A DNA stretch of 64,000 bases from Bacteroidales bacterium. GTDB lineage: Bacteria; Bacteroidota; Bacteroidia; Bacteroidales; UBA932. Below are positions 43,357 through 53,387 of the stretch, in pieces (the stretch's first letter is position 1; every line of letters begins with the position of its first letter). The position numbers and the translations under genes were made by a program. The notes under the pieces are model-generated. The model did not search any database. It saw nothing but the letters and a program-made list of their open reading frames with translations, and was not told the DNA's origin. The stretch is from assembly GCA_017651225.1 (NCBI GenBank), contig JAGCDF010000010.1:1-64000 (forward strand), written 5' to 3'.

Positions 43357-45891
43357 TCAGCGGGCCTCGCGTGTGGCCGATGACTCCGTTCCGAAGAGGA
43401 ATTGGGGCGTGTAGCCGCCGTAATCGACCACGATTTTCTCGAAGACGATGCCCGGGTCCAGCGGGCGCAGCGTGAGCGTGGTCCAGCCGCCGGAGGCGGG
43501 CAATTCGGACACGGTCTCCACCACGCGGCGCGCGACGGTCGGATAGTAGACGGTGTAGATGTTGCGCGGGTCCTCATTGAGGCGCTCGTTGAAGAACTGT
43601 ATCTGCTTCTCGCCGTCCAGGTCCACCTCGTAGCGGTGGCCGGTGTTGTTAAAGGCGAGGGTGGACTTGGTGACCACGTGCACCTTGACGCTGGAAGTCC
43701 CCTCCGGCAGCTGCACCCGATAGCTGAGGGCGCCGCCTTCGGCCGGCACGGTGTAGGGCATCAGCGCCACGCCGCTGAGCGTGCGGCCCATGTCGGGGAT
43801 GACCGTCCAGGCGGCGTCCGCAGCGGGCTGCGCGGCGAACCAGTGCTCCGCCTCGACGGCGGTGTAGCCGCGCGGGTCGGCGGCGAAGGAGAAGCCGCCG
43901 GGGGCCGCGTCGCCGATGCGCTGGATCTGCGGCAGGCGGTCGGCGGGGAAGTTGTCGTTCCAGGTCCGGTAGCCGATGTGCTTCTGGGTCATCATGCCGT
44001 CCCACTTGCCGCCGGACATCTCCTTATTGTACTGTTCCATCAGGAAGGCGTCGCGCGCGAAGCACTTCTCCACGACGTCCGCCCAGCGGTCCGCAGCCGG
44101 GTTGCCCTTGGCGTAGAGGTCGAGATTCATCGCCTGCGCGTAGTACATTTCATAGATGTTGGCGAGGGCCTGCACCGGGAAGAGGATGACCTGCCGGTAG
44201 GTGTCGCGGCGCTCGGGCGCGAGCGCGAGGAACTGGCGCAGCGCCTCGGCTTCGAGGCGGGCGAATTCGTCGCTGACGCGCTTGAATTCGCCGGAGGCGA
44301 GGTCGTAGGTGGTGCGGTCCATCATCTCGGCCGTGGTGCGGCCGCTGTATTTGCTGTAGAGGTTGAGGATGCGCGCGGCCTCGTCCGCCTGATCCTCCCC
44401 GAACGCCGCGGCGCAGAAGGCGCGGGTGTGGTCGAGCAGGTTGTCGACGTTGAAGGCCTCCGGCCGGCGCGCGATGGCGAGGAAGAGGTCGATCGGGTAC
44501 TCCATCGGCTTGAGGTCGCCGACATTCAGCACCCAGAGCTTGTCCACGCCGTAGGCGTAGGTCAGCTGCAGCTGCTCCCACATGTTCTGGATCGGGGTGA
44601 TGTTCAGCCACTTGGAGTTGCGCGGGGCGCCCACGTAGTCCACGTGGTAGTAGATACCCCAGCCGCCCTTGCGCTTGCGCTCCTCGGCGGTCGGCAGCTT
44701 GCGGACATTGCCCCAGTTGTCGTCGGACAGCAGGATCGTGACGTCGTCGGGCACGCGCAGGCCCAGGTCGTAGTACTGCTGCACCTCTTTGTAAAGGGCC
44801 CAGACCTGCGGCCGCTCCTCGGCGGGGCGCTTCGTGACCTTGCGGATGATCTTGCGCTGGTTCTTGATGATGCTCTCCAGGAGGTCGATGTACTTCGCCT
44901 CCTCGCCTTCCTTGCCCAGGGCGGCGTCGCCGTCGCCACGCATGCCGATGGTGATCAGGTCCTCGGTGTCCTTGGCGCGCTCCATACCCTCGGTGAAGAA
45001 TCTGTCGAGGGTCTTCTTATTCTTCGTATAATCCCAGGGGCCGTCGGCATTGCGCTTGCGCACCCACTCCTGGTGGTTGCGCGCCATCGGTTCGTGGTGG
45101 GACGTGCCCATGATGATGCCCATCTCGTCGGCGGTCCGGCTGTTCTCCGGGTCGTCCGCATAGAAGGCCCAGTCCCACATGGCGGGCCAGAGGAAATTGG
45201 CGCGCAGGCGGAGCAGCAGCTCGAACACGCGGGCGTAGAAGCGGTGGTCGCCGTAATTGGTGCCGTAGGTATTCTTGACCCAGCCGGTCAGGCAGGGGGC
45301 TTCGTCGTTGAGGAAGATGCCGCGGTAGCGCACGGCGGGCGGATCCACGCGGTAGCTGCCGGGCGCGAGCGAGAGCTCCTCGCGGTGCTCCACGGCCACG
45401 TCGGCCCAGTCGTACCAGGGCGACACGCCGATCTGCTCGGAGATTTCGTAAATGCCATAGATGGTGCCGCGCATGTCCGCGCCCACGATGACGAGCGCGT
45501 CGTCGTAGCCGGGCACGGCGTCCCCGAGCGTCTGGATCAGGTAGCTTTCATATTCCCCCTGCAGCGGGGAAATGTCCACCAGCCCCTTCGCGACGAGCTC
45601 GCGAACGAGCGCGCTGCCGGGCGTGCCGGCCAGAATGGCGCGGCGGCCGGCTGCGGGAGCCTTCTTCCCGCATACGCGTGCAAAGTCCTCCCGCAGCGTC
45701 TCGGCGGCGATGAGCACGCCGGAGGCGTCGGCGGGGTCGGTGACCACGGCGGCGGGGAGGCCCTTTTCAATCAGGGAGAAACGGCCGGGGGACGTCCGGG
45801 TTTCCGTGATGCCGGGGAAGTCGATGGCGATGGCCGGCAGGCAGAGCAGCCAGGCTGCCAGGAGGGAGGATAATCTCTTGAGCGGGATCAT
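43357..45891 (-). CDS. GH115 xylan alpha-1,2-glucuronidase
   Basis: An 844-residue exported enzyme (signal peptide MIPLKRLSSLLAAWLLCLPAIA, probably periplasmic). GH115 signature stretches: RYRGIFLNDEAPCLTGW, FELLLRLRANFLWPAMWDWAFY, MGTSHHEPMARNHQEWV, RGDGDA and LSDDNWGNVRKLP. A C-terminal beta domain follows (about 680-840). GH115 removes (4-O-methyl-)glucuronic acid from internal xylose units, complementing GH67, which needs terminal ones. I chose ATG 45889-45891 because it gives a clean signal peptide. It lies beside the sensor gene on the same strand. Confidence 0.93.
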   Translation of the reverse strand: MIPLKRLSSLLAAWLLCLPAIAIDFPGITETRTSPGRFSLIEKGLPAAVVTDPADASGVLIAAETLREDFARVCGKKAPAAGRRAILAGTPGSALVRELVAKGLVDISPLQGEYESYLIQTLGDAVPGYDDALVIVGADMRGTIYGIYEISEQIGVSPWYDWADVAVEHREELSLAPGSYRVDPPAVRYRGIFLNDEAPCLTGWVKNTYGTNYGDHRFYARVFELLLRLRANFLWPAMWDWAFYADDPENSRTADEMGIIMGTSHHEPMARNHQEWVRKRNADGPWDYTKNKKTLDRFFTEGMERAKDTEDLITIGMRGDGDAALGKEGEEAKYIDLLESIIKNQRKIIRKVTKRPAEERPQVWALYKEVQQYYDLGLRVPDDVTILLSDDNWGNVRKLPTAEERKRKGGWGIYYHVDYVGAPRNSKWLNITPIQNMWEQLQLTYAYGVDKLWVLNVGDLKPMEYPIDLFLAIARRPEAFNVDNLLDHTRAFCAAAFGEDQADEAARILNLYSKYSGRTTAEMMDRTTYDLASGEFKRVSDEFARLEAEALRQFLALAPERRDTYRQVILFPVQALANIYEMYYAQAMNLDLYAKGNPAADRWADVVEKCFARDAFLMEQYNKEMSGGKWDGMMTQKHIGYRTWNDNFPADRLPQIQRIGDAAPGGFSFAADPRGYTAVEAEHWFAAQPAADAAWTVIPDMGRTLSGVALMPYTVPAEGGALSYRVQLPEGTSSVKVHVVTKSTLAFNNTGHRYEVDLDGEKQIQFFNERLNEDPRNIYTVYYPTVARRVVETVSELPASGGWTTLTLRPLDPGIVFEKIVVDYGGYTPQFLFGTESSATREAR

Positions 45892-45906
45892 ACTTGACAA
45901 GGTTTG

Positions 45907-45930
45907 GTTAGATTTTGGTACAAAACTAAC
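45907..45930. promoter_or_regulatory. Inverted repeat at GH115 promoter
   Basis: GTTAG-A-TTTTG, spacer GTA, CAAAA-CTAAC: 10-bp arms with one extra A. It covers the -7 element, so it may be an operator. Confidence 0.4.
45921..45928 (-). promoter_or_regulatory. -7 element (TAGTTTTG) of GH115 gene
   Basis: Exact TAnnTTTG on the minus strand, 29 bases before the ATG at 45891, inside an inverted repeat. Confidence 0.55.
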
Positions 45931-45994
45931 AAAACTTCCCCACAAGATGTTCCAAATAGAGAACATAGCTTGTAAATAATGTAACTATCCCCGG

Positions 45995-48900
45995 CTATTC
46001 AAACATTTTTCGCAAATTTTGGTCCTCCGGATGCTCCAGCAGCTGCGCCACGAATTCGCGCGGCGAGAGGCCGAAGAATTCCTTGAAGGAGCTGGAAAAA
46101 TAAGAATGGGAGGCAAAACCGACGCGGTAAGCGACCTCGGACACGTTCACCTGGTTGTTGGCGAGCAGGTATGCGGCCTGCTTCATGCGGAAGGTCTTGA
46201 TCAGCGTGCCCGGCGAATCCTTGCCGAAGGCCTTGAGCTTGCGGTTGAGGTGGACGCGGCTGATGCCGACATCCTCGCAGAGCGTGGCCACGCCGAATTC
46301 AGGATCCTCCAGATGCGCCTGGATGCTCTCCACGATGCGGCGGAGTAGTTTTTCGTCGGCGGAGCCCATCTGGATGCCGGAGTAGTCGTAGTTGAGCTGG
46401 ACGCCGAACTTGTCCTTGACGGCCTCGCGGGCGGAGATCACCTGGGCGACGCTGCTGAGCAGCAGATCGACGGAAATGGGCTTGGAGAGGAACTTGTCGG
46501 CACCGCTGTCGCTGGCCGTCTGCTCCTCCTGCTCGCCGTTCTGGCCGGTCAGGATGATGACCGGGATGTGGCGCGTGGCCTCATTCCCGCGGATGCGGGC
46601 ACAGAGCTCGCTGCCGCTCTCGCCGGGCATTACCAGGTCGGTAATCACGGCATCGGGCAGCCGGCTCTCCACGACAGCCCAGGCGGAACCGGCGTTCGCG
46701 CAGGCAATCACGTTGTACGGACCGCGCAACAGGCTCTTGAGATACTCGCGCGTGTCGTCGTCATCGTCTACGATCACGACATTCTTCTTGGCCCTGGCGG
46801 CCTTCTCTTCCGGAGTCTCTTGCTTTGCGTAGGTCTGGTCCTCGTGCTCGCCGGGTGAGGTTTTGGTGTAGAGATCTTTGTGATGCGAGGTGTAGGAGAG
46901 TTCCTCTTTGGTCAGGTGGTCCTTGCCGACGGGCATGAGCACGCGGAAGACCACGCCGTCCTCCTCGTTCTCGGCTGTGATGTGGCCGTGGTGCAGCTCC
47001 ACGAGCATTTTGGTTAGGTTGAGGCCGACGCCGGAGCCGGAGCTGGCGTCGTGCGGATTCACCTGGACGAAGCGGTCGAAGATGCGGCTGATCCAGGCCT
47101 CCTCGATGCGGCTTCCGGAGTTGAAGATGCGCACCTGTACGAATTCCCGGACCGTCGCCTGCAGCTCGCCCCGGTTGGCGGCCGGCGCGGACACGTCCAC
47201 GCGGATGCGACCGCCTTCGGGGGTGTGCTTGAAGGCGTTCGAGAGGATGTTGTAGATGATTTTGTCGAAGTTGCCCTGGTCGATCCACAGATCTTCTTCC
47301 GGGTGGGTCGACGCCAGGGAGAAGTCGATGTGCTTGCTCTCGGCCAATTTGTCGAAAGACTGCATAATGTCCCGGATGAAGAAGATGATGTCCGTCTCGC
47401 GGAAGTGCAGCTGCATCTGCCCGGCGTCAATCTTCCGGAGGTCCATGAACTGGTTGACGATACGATTGATACGCAAGCAGTTGCGATACATTAGGTTGTA
47501 GGTATCCTTGCGGGCGGGGTCCTCTTCCGCTTCGCGCAAGGCGCCCAGTGGCGACATCACGAGGTTGAGCGGGGTGCGGATCTCGTGGGTGAGGTTGGTG
47601 AACAGGCCGAGCCGCAGTTCTTTCAGCTCCGCTTCCTTCTTTTCCATGGCACGCAGTCGCTTCTGCCGGATCCAGTTGCGCAGCAGCCGGATCAATACCG
47701 CCAGCAGGGCCAGGTAGCAGAGGTAGGCGAGGCTGGTCCGGTACCAGGGGGCCTCGATGCGCAGGTCGACGCTGCGCTCGGAGAAGTTCTCGGGCGCATC
47801 CGCGAAATAGGCCTTCACTTCGAAGCGGTAGCGGCCGGGCGGCACATTCGTATAGGTGGCCATGCGCAGGCGCGCGGGGGCGATTTTCCAGTCGGAGTCG
47901 AAGCCGACCAGGCGGTAGGCATAGACCAGGCGCTGCGGATTGGTGTACTCCGGGACGGAGAATTCGAGCGAGAAGAGGTTCGCGCTGCGCGGTACCTCGA
48001 TCCGGGTGGCCTCGGAGATATGCTTATCAATCAGATTGTTGCTGCCTTCGGCGGGGTCGTACGAGACCACCTGGTCCAGCACGGTCAGGCGGGCCAGGGA
48101 CACTTGCGGGACGCGGTGGCCGCTGCCGTCCACCAGCAGCGGGGAGAAGTAGGTGATGCCGCCGAGACCGCCGAAATAGAGCTGGCCCGAGGAGGCCTTG
48201 AGAGCGGCCCCGGAACGGAATTCATTGCCCTGCAGGCCATCATAGGAGCGGTAACTGTCGATCTTGCCGCTACGCGGAGACAGGCGTGAAAGGCCGCTGA
48301 GCGTTGAGAGCCAGACTTCGCCGTTCGCGGAGCAGAGGATGTCGCGGATCACGTTGTTCGACAGGCCGTCGGCCTCGGTGTATTGCCGGACTTCGCGGGT
48401 GTTGTTGTCCACGCGGAAGAGGCCGTCGTCCGTACCGAACCACATCGTCCCGTCGGGACTGCTGCCGATGCCGTAGATGCGCAACGGCAAGTCGCACTCG
48501 GACGGAATCGTATAGGCGACGATCCGTCCGGACGAGGGATCGTAACACCAGGGGCCGTTGTAGGAGCCCACCCAGAGAAGGCCGTTCGCGTCCAGGTGCA
48601 GGGCGCTGATCCAGCGGTATTTCTCATCAACGGACTGGGAGGCGAGCCGGCGCGAGGCGGCCTGGATGACGGTCAGACCCGCGCCGGAGGTGCCCACATA
48701 GACCAGGTCCCGTGCCGGATCGTAGGCCATGGTGCGGATACGCACGGTGCCGACCCGGTCGTTGTCGGCGAAGCGGTGGATCGTGCCGCCTGCATCCATA
48801 TAGAAAACGCCGTCGTTGTAGGTTCCGATCCAGAGGGTTCCATGTTTGTCGCCCACGAGGGCCATGACAGAGTTGTCGGTCAGCGCGGAGTTCTCGCTGG

Positions 48901-50119
48901 TGAAGACCCGTTCAGGGCCATTTCCATTGAGGGGTTTGCGGAAGATGCCGGCGCCGTCGGTGGCGACCCAAAGCGACTGCCGGTCTTCATAAATGGCGGT
49001 GATGCAGGCGCTGTTTTCGCCCGGGATGCCGCGGCTGCTGCAGCCCAGGTAAAAGAAGCCGTACATGGATTGTGGAGCCACCACGACGCCGCGCTGGTAC
49101 AGGCTGAGCCAGATGTTGCCCTGGGAATCGATGGTGCTGTTGGTGACGCTCCAGCTGCTGATATCCTGCCGGATGGACGGAAGCACCGCCTCCCGGACCT
49201 CTTCCTTGGCCGGGTCGAAAAGCAGCAGTCCGCCGTCCTTGTCGCCGACCAGGAAGGTCCGGCCCTCGCCGGGCGCGGCCTGGCGGTTGAAGAGGATCGT
49301 GGTGGCCGTGGTGGCGGCGGCCCGCTTCCCGACAGCTTTCCGGATGAGCCCGGAACCGGCCCTGCAGAAAAGCAGTCCCTCGGTGGTCCCGATCAGCAGA
49401 TCGCCCGTGAGTGGGTCTTCTGCGATGTTTCCGAAGCGGATCTGGTCGGAGAGGCCGAGCAGGTCCGGACTCCAGTACAGATTCTGCACGGGCTCGAGCG
49501 TGACCATGTCCAGAATGGTCGGGAAACCGGCACCCTCCGGGAAAATCCAGATGTGTTTTCCGGCGTCCAGGAACATGGCCCGGATATAATCCGTGGGCAG
49601 CTGCCGGTAAATCTGTTCGCGCAAATCAGGCAACAGCTTCATCGTGTTGCAGTCGATGACAAAAATGCCGGCACCGCTCGTGCCCACGTACAGGCGGCAG
49701 CCACCGCTGCGGCCGGGCACTTCCAGCAGGTAGCTGGTATAGGGATTGACAATGGCTTTCTGCTCGTCAAGCAGTTCAAAGCGATGGAACTCGCTGTGCT
49801 CGGTGTCGAAGCGGTTGAGTCCGTTGGCCGTGGCCACCCAGGTATTCCCGCGGCTGTCCTCCAGCATGAAATTGACGGACGAACTCGAAATGGAGTTGGC
49901 CCGCTCCCGGTCGTGGCGGAATGTTTCGAAGCGCATGCCGTCAAAGCGGATCAGTCCTCCTTCCGAACACATCCACATATAGCCTGAGCTGTCCTGGTAG
50001 AGGCTTGAGACCTGCGAATTGGGCAAGCCGTTTTCCGACTGATACACGCGGGCGGTCTGGCCCCCTGCCGGTGAGAGGGCGGCTGTAATGAGCACAAAGA
50101 AAAGGAAATAACGTCTCAT
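45995..50119 (-). CDS. Hybrid two-component system sensor-regulator (HTCS) of the xylan locus
   Basis: A 1374-residue single-chain signalling protein. Signal peptide, then a periplasmic two-propeller sensor (about 25-690; Reg_prop repeats such as GLPNSQVSSLYQDSSGYMW), Y_Y_Y domain (about 690-780), membrane helix (795-818), HisKA with LTHEIRTPLN (His near 844), ATPase with ILSNAFKHTPEGG and GSGVGLNL, receiver (1113-1230; acceptor Asp in ITDLVMPGESG), and AraC helix-turn-helix (1273-1374). HTCS bind a breakdown oligosaccharide and activate the locus; Prevotella XynR is an analogue. Divergent from susC. Start at ATG 50117-50119. Confidence 0.95.
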   Translation of the reverse strand: MRRYFLFFVLITAALSPAGGQTARVYQSENGLPNSQVSSLYQDSSGYMWMCSEGGLIRFDGMRFETFRHDRERANSISSSSVNFMLEDSRGNTWVATANGLNRFDTEHSEFHRFELLDEQKAIVNPYTSYLLEVPGRSGGCRLYVGTSGAGIFVIDCNTMKLLPDLREQIYRQLPTDYIRAMFLDAGKHIWIFPEGAGFPTILDMVTLEPVQNLYWSPDLLGLSDQIRFGNIAEDPLTGDLLIGTTEGLLFCRAGSGLIRKAVGKRAAATTATTILFNRQAAPGEGRTFLVGDKDGGLLLFDPAKEEVREAVLPSIRQDISSWSVTNSTIDSQGNIWLSLYQRGVVVAPQSMYGFFYLGCSSRGIPGENSACITAIYEDRQSLWVATDGAGIFRKPLNGNGPERVFTSENSALTDNSVMALVGDKHGTLWIGTYNDGVFYMDAGGTIHRFADNDRVGTVRIRTMAYDPARDLVYVGTSGAGLTVIQAASRRLASQSVDEKYRWISALHLDANGLLWVGSYNGPWCYDPSSGRIVAYTIPSECDLPLRIYGIGSSPDGTMWFGTDDGLFRVDNNTREVRQYTEADGLSNNVIRDILCSANGEVWLSTLSGLSRLSPRSGKIDSYRSYDGLQGNEFRSGAALKASSGQLYFGGLGGITYFSPLLVDGSGHRVPQVSLARLTVLDQVVSYDPAEGSNNLIDKHISEATRIEVPRSANLFSLEFSVPEYTNPQRLVYAYRLVGFDSDWKIAPARLRMATYTNVPPGRYRFEVKAYFADAPENFSERSVDLRIEAPWYRTSLAYLCYLALLAVLIRLLRNWIRQKRLRAMEKKEAELKELRLGLFTNLTHEIRTPLNLVMSPLGALREAEEDPARKDTYNLMYRNCLRINRIVNQFMDLRKIDAGQMQLHFRETDIIFFIRDIMQSFDKLAESKHIDFSLASTHPEEDLWIDQGNFDKIIYNILSNAFKHTPEGGRIRVDVSAPAANRGELQATVREFVQVRIFNSGSRIEEAWISRIFDRFVQVNPHDASSGSGVGLNLTKMLVELHHGHITAENEEDGVVFRVLMPVGKDHLTKEELSYTSHHKDLYTKTSPGEHEDQTYAKQETPEEKAARAKKNVVIVDDDDDTREYLKSLLRGPYNVIACANAGSAWAVVESRLPDAVITDLVMPGESGSELCARIRGNEATRHIPVIILTGQNGEQEEQTASDSGADKFLSKPISVDLLLSSVAQVISAREAVKDKFGVQLNYDYSGIQMGSADEKLLRRIVESIQAHLEDPEFGVATLCEDVGISRVHLNRKLKAFGKDSPGTLIKTFRMKQAAYLLANNQVNVSEVAYRVGFASHSYFSSSFKEFFGLSPREFVAQLLEHPEDQNLRKMFE

Positions 50120-50142
50120 TGTCGATTTTGTTCCATTCGTTA

Positions 50143-50150
50143 CAAAAATA
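50143..50150 (-). promoter_or_regulatory. -7 element (TATTTTTG) of HTCS gene, with -33 TTG
   Basis: Exact TAnnTTTG on the minus strand with TTG 19 bases upstream; about 23 bases before the HTCS ATG. Confidence 0.7.
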
Positions 50151-50236
50151 CCAAATCTTTCGGGCTTCGCAAGATTCATGGTTCAAATTTGACAATATGT
50201 GTTCTATCCTTCGTGCCTGTCCTTTTTATATTATGA

Positions 50237-50244
50237 TACATTTG
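50237..50244 (+). promoter_or_regulatory. -7 element (TACATTTG) of susC-like gene
   Basis: Exact TAnnTTTG; no good -33 TTG, as expected for an activator-dependent promoter. The leader to ATG 50298 is about 50 bases. The 178-base gap to the HTCS gene presumably holds the activator site. Confidence 0.6.
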
Positions 50245-50297
50245 CGGCACAAACCCACAAAACTGCCAAACAAATCACCATTAATTATCTATTCATT

Positions 50298-53200
50298 ATG
50301 CGATTAAACCTTAAGAAAACGCTTGTCGTTCTGGCCGCTTGCCTGACGATGCCGTTCTTCGCGCTTGCGCAGAACATCACCGTCAGCGGTACCGTCACGG
50401 ACGCAAGCGGGGAGACCGTCATCGGCGCAGCCGTGATGGTCGTCAATTCTCAGAACGGCGCCGTCACGGGTGTCGACGGAACGTATTCCCTCCAGGTCAG
50501 CGCCAACGCGACCCTCGAGGTCTCCTGCATCGGCTACAAGACCCAGCAGATTCCCGTCCAGGGACGCAGCCGGATCGATGTGGTCCTCGTGGATGACGCC
50601 GAGCAGCTGGAGGCTACGGTGGTTATCGGTTACGGTACCGCCCGCCGCCAGGATGTGACCGGATCCATCGTCTCTGTGGGCGGTGACAACCTCCGTGCAG
50701 TTCCTGCCGGCGACGTCACCCGCGCCCTCGAAGGCCGTGTGGCCGGTGTCGAGATGACCCAGACCAGCTCCAAGCCGGGTTCCTCGATGCAGATCCGCAT
50801 CCGTGGCCAGCGCTCGCTGTCCGCATCCAACGACCCGCTCATCGTGCTTGACGGTATGCCGTTCATGGGCTCCCTGACGGACATTTCCCCGAGCGACATC
50901 AAGAGCATGGACATCCTCAAGGATGCCGCCTCCACGGCCATCTACGGTTCCCGTGGTGCCAACGGTGTCATCCTCATCACCACCTACAAGGGTGTCGAGG
51001 GCCAGGCTCCGAAGATCTCCTTCAACGCATACGGAACCTTCAAGACGCCGGTCAAGTACCCGATGATGCCGCGCGACAAGTATATCGAGATGCGCCAAAT
51101 GGCCGGCCAGTACAAGAACACGCTGGACGAGTCCGACGCCCAGTTTACGGACTGGCAGGATCTGCTGTATCGCAACGGCTACACCCAGAACTATGACCTC
51201 AACATCGCCGGCGGCACCCAGAAGGGAAGCTACCGTTTCGGCATGACCTACTATAATGACGAGGCCGTCATCCCGACCCAGGGTTACAACCGCCTCGCCC
51301 TGAACGGCAGCGTCGATCAGCAGATCGGCAAGTGGTTCCGCGTGGGCTTCACCACCAACACGAGCTACACCACCAACAGCGGCAACCAGGTGGATCTGTA
51401 CGCCGCCCTGTCCAAGTCCCCGCTCGTGGTCCCCTACGATGCCGACGGCAACCTGAAATGGCGTGTCAACATGCCTTCTGACAACGACCAGTACATTGTC
51501 ACGCGCGAGCGCGTCGAGGATCTGACCGCCCAGGGCCTCTGGGTGAACGAGTCCAAGTCCATCGCGACCTACAATACCGGTTATGTGCAGTTCAACTTCC
51601 CCTGGGTCGAAGGTCTCTCCTTCAAGGCCAGTGTCGGTCTGAACTACCGCAACTCCAAGGGCGGTTCCTTCACTGGCGTGGGCGTGAATGGTTCCGCGAC
51701 CAACCCGAACGGCGCGTCCTGGAGCTACAACGACACCTTCAACTGGACCATCGAGAATCTCCTTACCTATGACCGCACCTTCGGTAAGCACCGCATCAAT
51801 GCCGTGGCCCTGTACTCCGCCGAGCAGACGACCAGCACCGGTCAGTCCTTCTCCGGCAAGAACATCCCGAACGAGCTCTTCCAGTACTACAACATCGGCA
51901 GCGCCGTGGCCTCCGATATCACTGTGAACGGCGGCAGCTACACGCAGACGGGCCTCATCTCCTACATGGGCCGCGTCATGTATTCCTACGATGACCGCTA
52001 CATGATCTCCGCGGCCGTCCGTTCCGACGCTTCTTCCCGTCTGGCTCCCGGCCACAAGTGGCACACCTATCCGGCCGTTTCCGTCGGTTGGAATATCCAC
52101 AACGAGAAGTTCATGGCGGGCACCAGGGGCTGGCTCGACGAGTTGAAACTCCGTGTCGGTTACGGTGAGACCTCCAACCAGGCTATCTCCGCTTACGCGA
52201 CCCTCGGCCGTCTGAGCACGTCCGTTTACAACTTCGCGGACGAGAAATACGCGACCGGTTATTACGTGTCCACCCTCCCGAACGAGGATCTCGGCTGGGA
52301 GTACTCCCAGACCTGGAACTTCGGTCTCGACTTCGGTTTCTTCCAGGGCCGCCTGCGCGGTACCCTCGAGTACTACATGGTTGACACCAAGGACATCCTC
52401 CTGAGCCTGGGTCTGCCTTCCACCTCCGGTGTGTCCAGCTACACCGCCAACATCGGTGCGACCCGCAACCGCGGTATCGAACTCACCCTCAACGGTACCA
52501 TCCTCGACAAGGGTGACTGGACCTGGACGGCCGGCCTGAACATCTATGCCAACCGCAACAAACTCGTGGCCCTGGCCGACGGCAGTGACCGCGACGAAGG
52601 CAACGCCTGGTTCGTGGGCTACCCGCTGAACTGTATCTATGACTATGAGTATGACGGTCTCTGGCAGCCCGGTGATCCTTACATGGACATCCTCGAGCCC
52701 AGCACCGAAGTCAACGGCATGAAGCAGGCCATCGGTTCCATCAAGGTCAAGTACCATGGTGACTACGAGGCCGACGGCACCCCGAAGCGTGCGATTGACT
52801 CCAACGACCGCGTGCCGATCAATGCCGAGGCCATCTTCCAGGGCGGTTTCAACACCACCGTGAGCTGGAAGAACCTCGATCTCTCCGTGATCGGTTCCTT
52901 CCAGGCGGGCGGCATCCTGCTGTCCTCCCTGCACAGTGCCAACTCCTACCTGAACATGCTCTCCGGCCGCCGCGGCCAGATCGACGTCGATTACTGGACG
53001 CCGACCAACACCACCGCACGTTACCCGCGTCCGGGTTCCCTGAACAGCAGCGACAACCCCAAGTATGCCTCTACGCTGGCTTACTTCAACGGTTCTTACC
53101 TGAAGATCCGCACGATCACGCTCGGCTACCGCTTCCACAAGCTCCCGGCCCTGAAGCGTGCCGGCATCGACAACCTCCGCGTCTATGCCACGATCCAGAA

Positions 53201-53375
53201 CCCGGGTCTCGTGCTCTTCTCCGACTTCACCCGCGAGACCGGTCTCGATCCGGAACCGAACGCCAACAGCGGCTCCACCGCTTCCGGCCGTCCGGGCCCG
53301 GGCCGTATGTCCTACGTGGGCTACAATACGCCGAACACGCGCAACTTCCTGATCGGTGTGAACCTCACTTTCTAA
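50298..53375 (+). CDS. SusC-like TonB-dependent outer-membrane transporter
   Basis: A 1025-residue protein: signal peptide (to about FALAQ), carboxypeptidase-regulatory-like domain (NITVSGTVTDASGETVIGA), TonB box/plug with VVIGYGTARRQDVTGSI, the SusC signature IRIRGQRSLSASNDPLIVLDG, and SDIKSMDILKDAASTAIYGSRGANG; then a 22-strand-type barrel ending in FLIGVNLTF. It imports oligosaccharides, here probably glucuronoxylo-oligosaccharides, with its SusD partner and TonB energy. The SusD gene starts 12 bases later. Start ATG 50298 chosen for the signal peptide. Confidence 0.96.
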   Translation: MRLNLKKTLVVLAACLTMPFFALAQNITVSGTVTDASGETVIGAAVMVVNSQNGAVTGVDGTYSLQVSANATLEVSCIGYKTQQIPVQGRSRIDVVLVDDAEQLEATVVIGYGTARRQDVTGSIVSVGGDNLRAVPAGDVTRALEGRVAGVEMTQTSSKPGSSMQIRIRGQRSLSASNDPLIVLDGMPFMGSLTDISPSDIKSMDILKDAASTAIYGSRGANGVILITTYKGVEGQAPKISFNAYGTFKTPVKYPMMPRDKYIEMRQMAGQYKNTLDESDAQFTDWQDLLYRNGYTQNYDLNIAGGTQKGSYRFGMTYYNDEAVIPTQGYNRLALNGSVDQQIGKWFRVGFTTNTSYTTNSGNQVDLYAALSKSPLVVPYDADGNLKWRVNMPSDNDQYIVTRERVEDLTAQGLWVNESKSIATYNTGYVQFNFPWVEGLSFKASVGLNYRNSKGGSFTGVGVNGSATNPNGASWSYNDTFNWTIENLLTYDRTFGKHRINAVALYSAEQTTSTGQSFSGKNIPNELFQYYNIGSAVASDITVNGGSYTQTGLISYMGRVMYSYDDRYMISAAVRSDASSRLAPGHKWHTYPAVSVGWNIHNEKFMAGTRGWLDELKLRVGYGETSNQAISAYATLGRLSTSVYNFADEKYATGYYVSTLPNEDLGWEYSQTWNFGLDFGFFQGRLRGTLEYYMVDTKDILLSLGLPSTSGVSSYTANIGATRNRGIELTLNGTILDKGDWTWTAGLNIYANRNKLVALADGSDRDEGNAWFVGYPLNCIYDYEYDGLWQPGDPYMDILEPSTEVNGMKQAIGSIKVKYHGDYEADGTPKRAIDSNDRVPINAEAIFQGGFNTTVSWKNLDLSVIGSFQAGGILLSSLHSANSYLNMLSGRRGQIDVDYWTPTNTTARYPRPGSLNSSDNPKYASTLAYFNGSYLKIRTITLGYRFHKLPALKRAGIDNLRVYATIQNPGLVLFSDFTRETGLDPEPNANSGSTASGRPGPGRMSYVGYNTPNTRNFLIGVNLTF

Positions 53376-53387
53376 TAGAATCAGAAT

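Noticed and set aside
50120..50297. Search for a small RNA or tRNA in the HTCS-susC gap
   Set aside because: No cloverleaf, strong hairpin or terminator is visible; the gap is accounted for by two divergent promoters.
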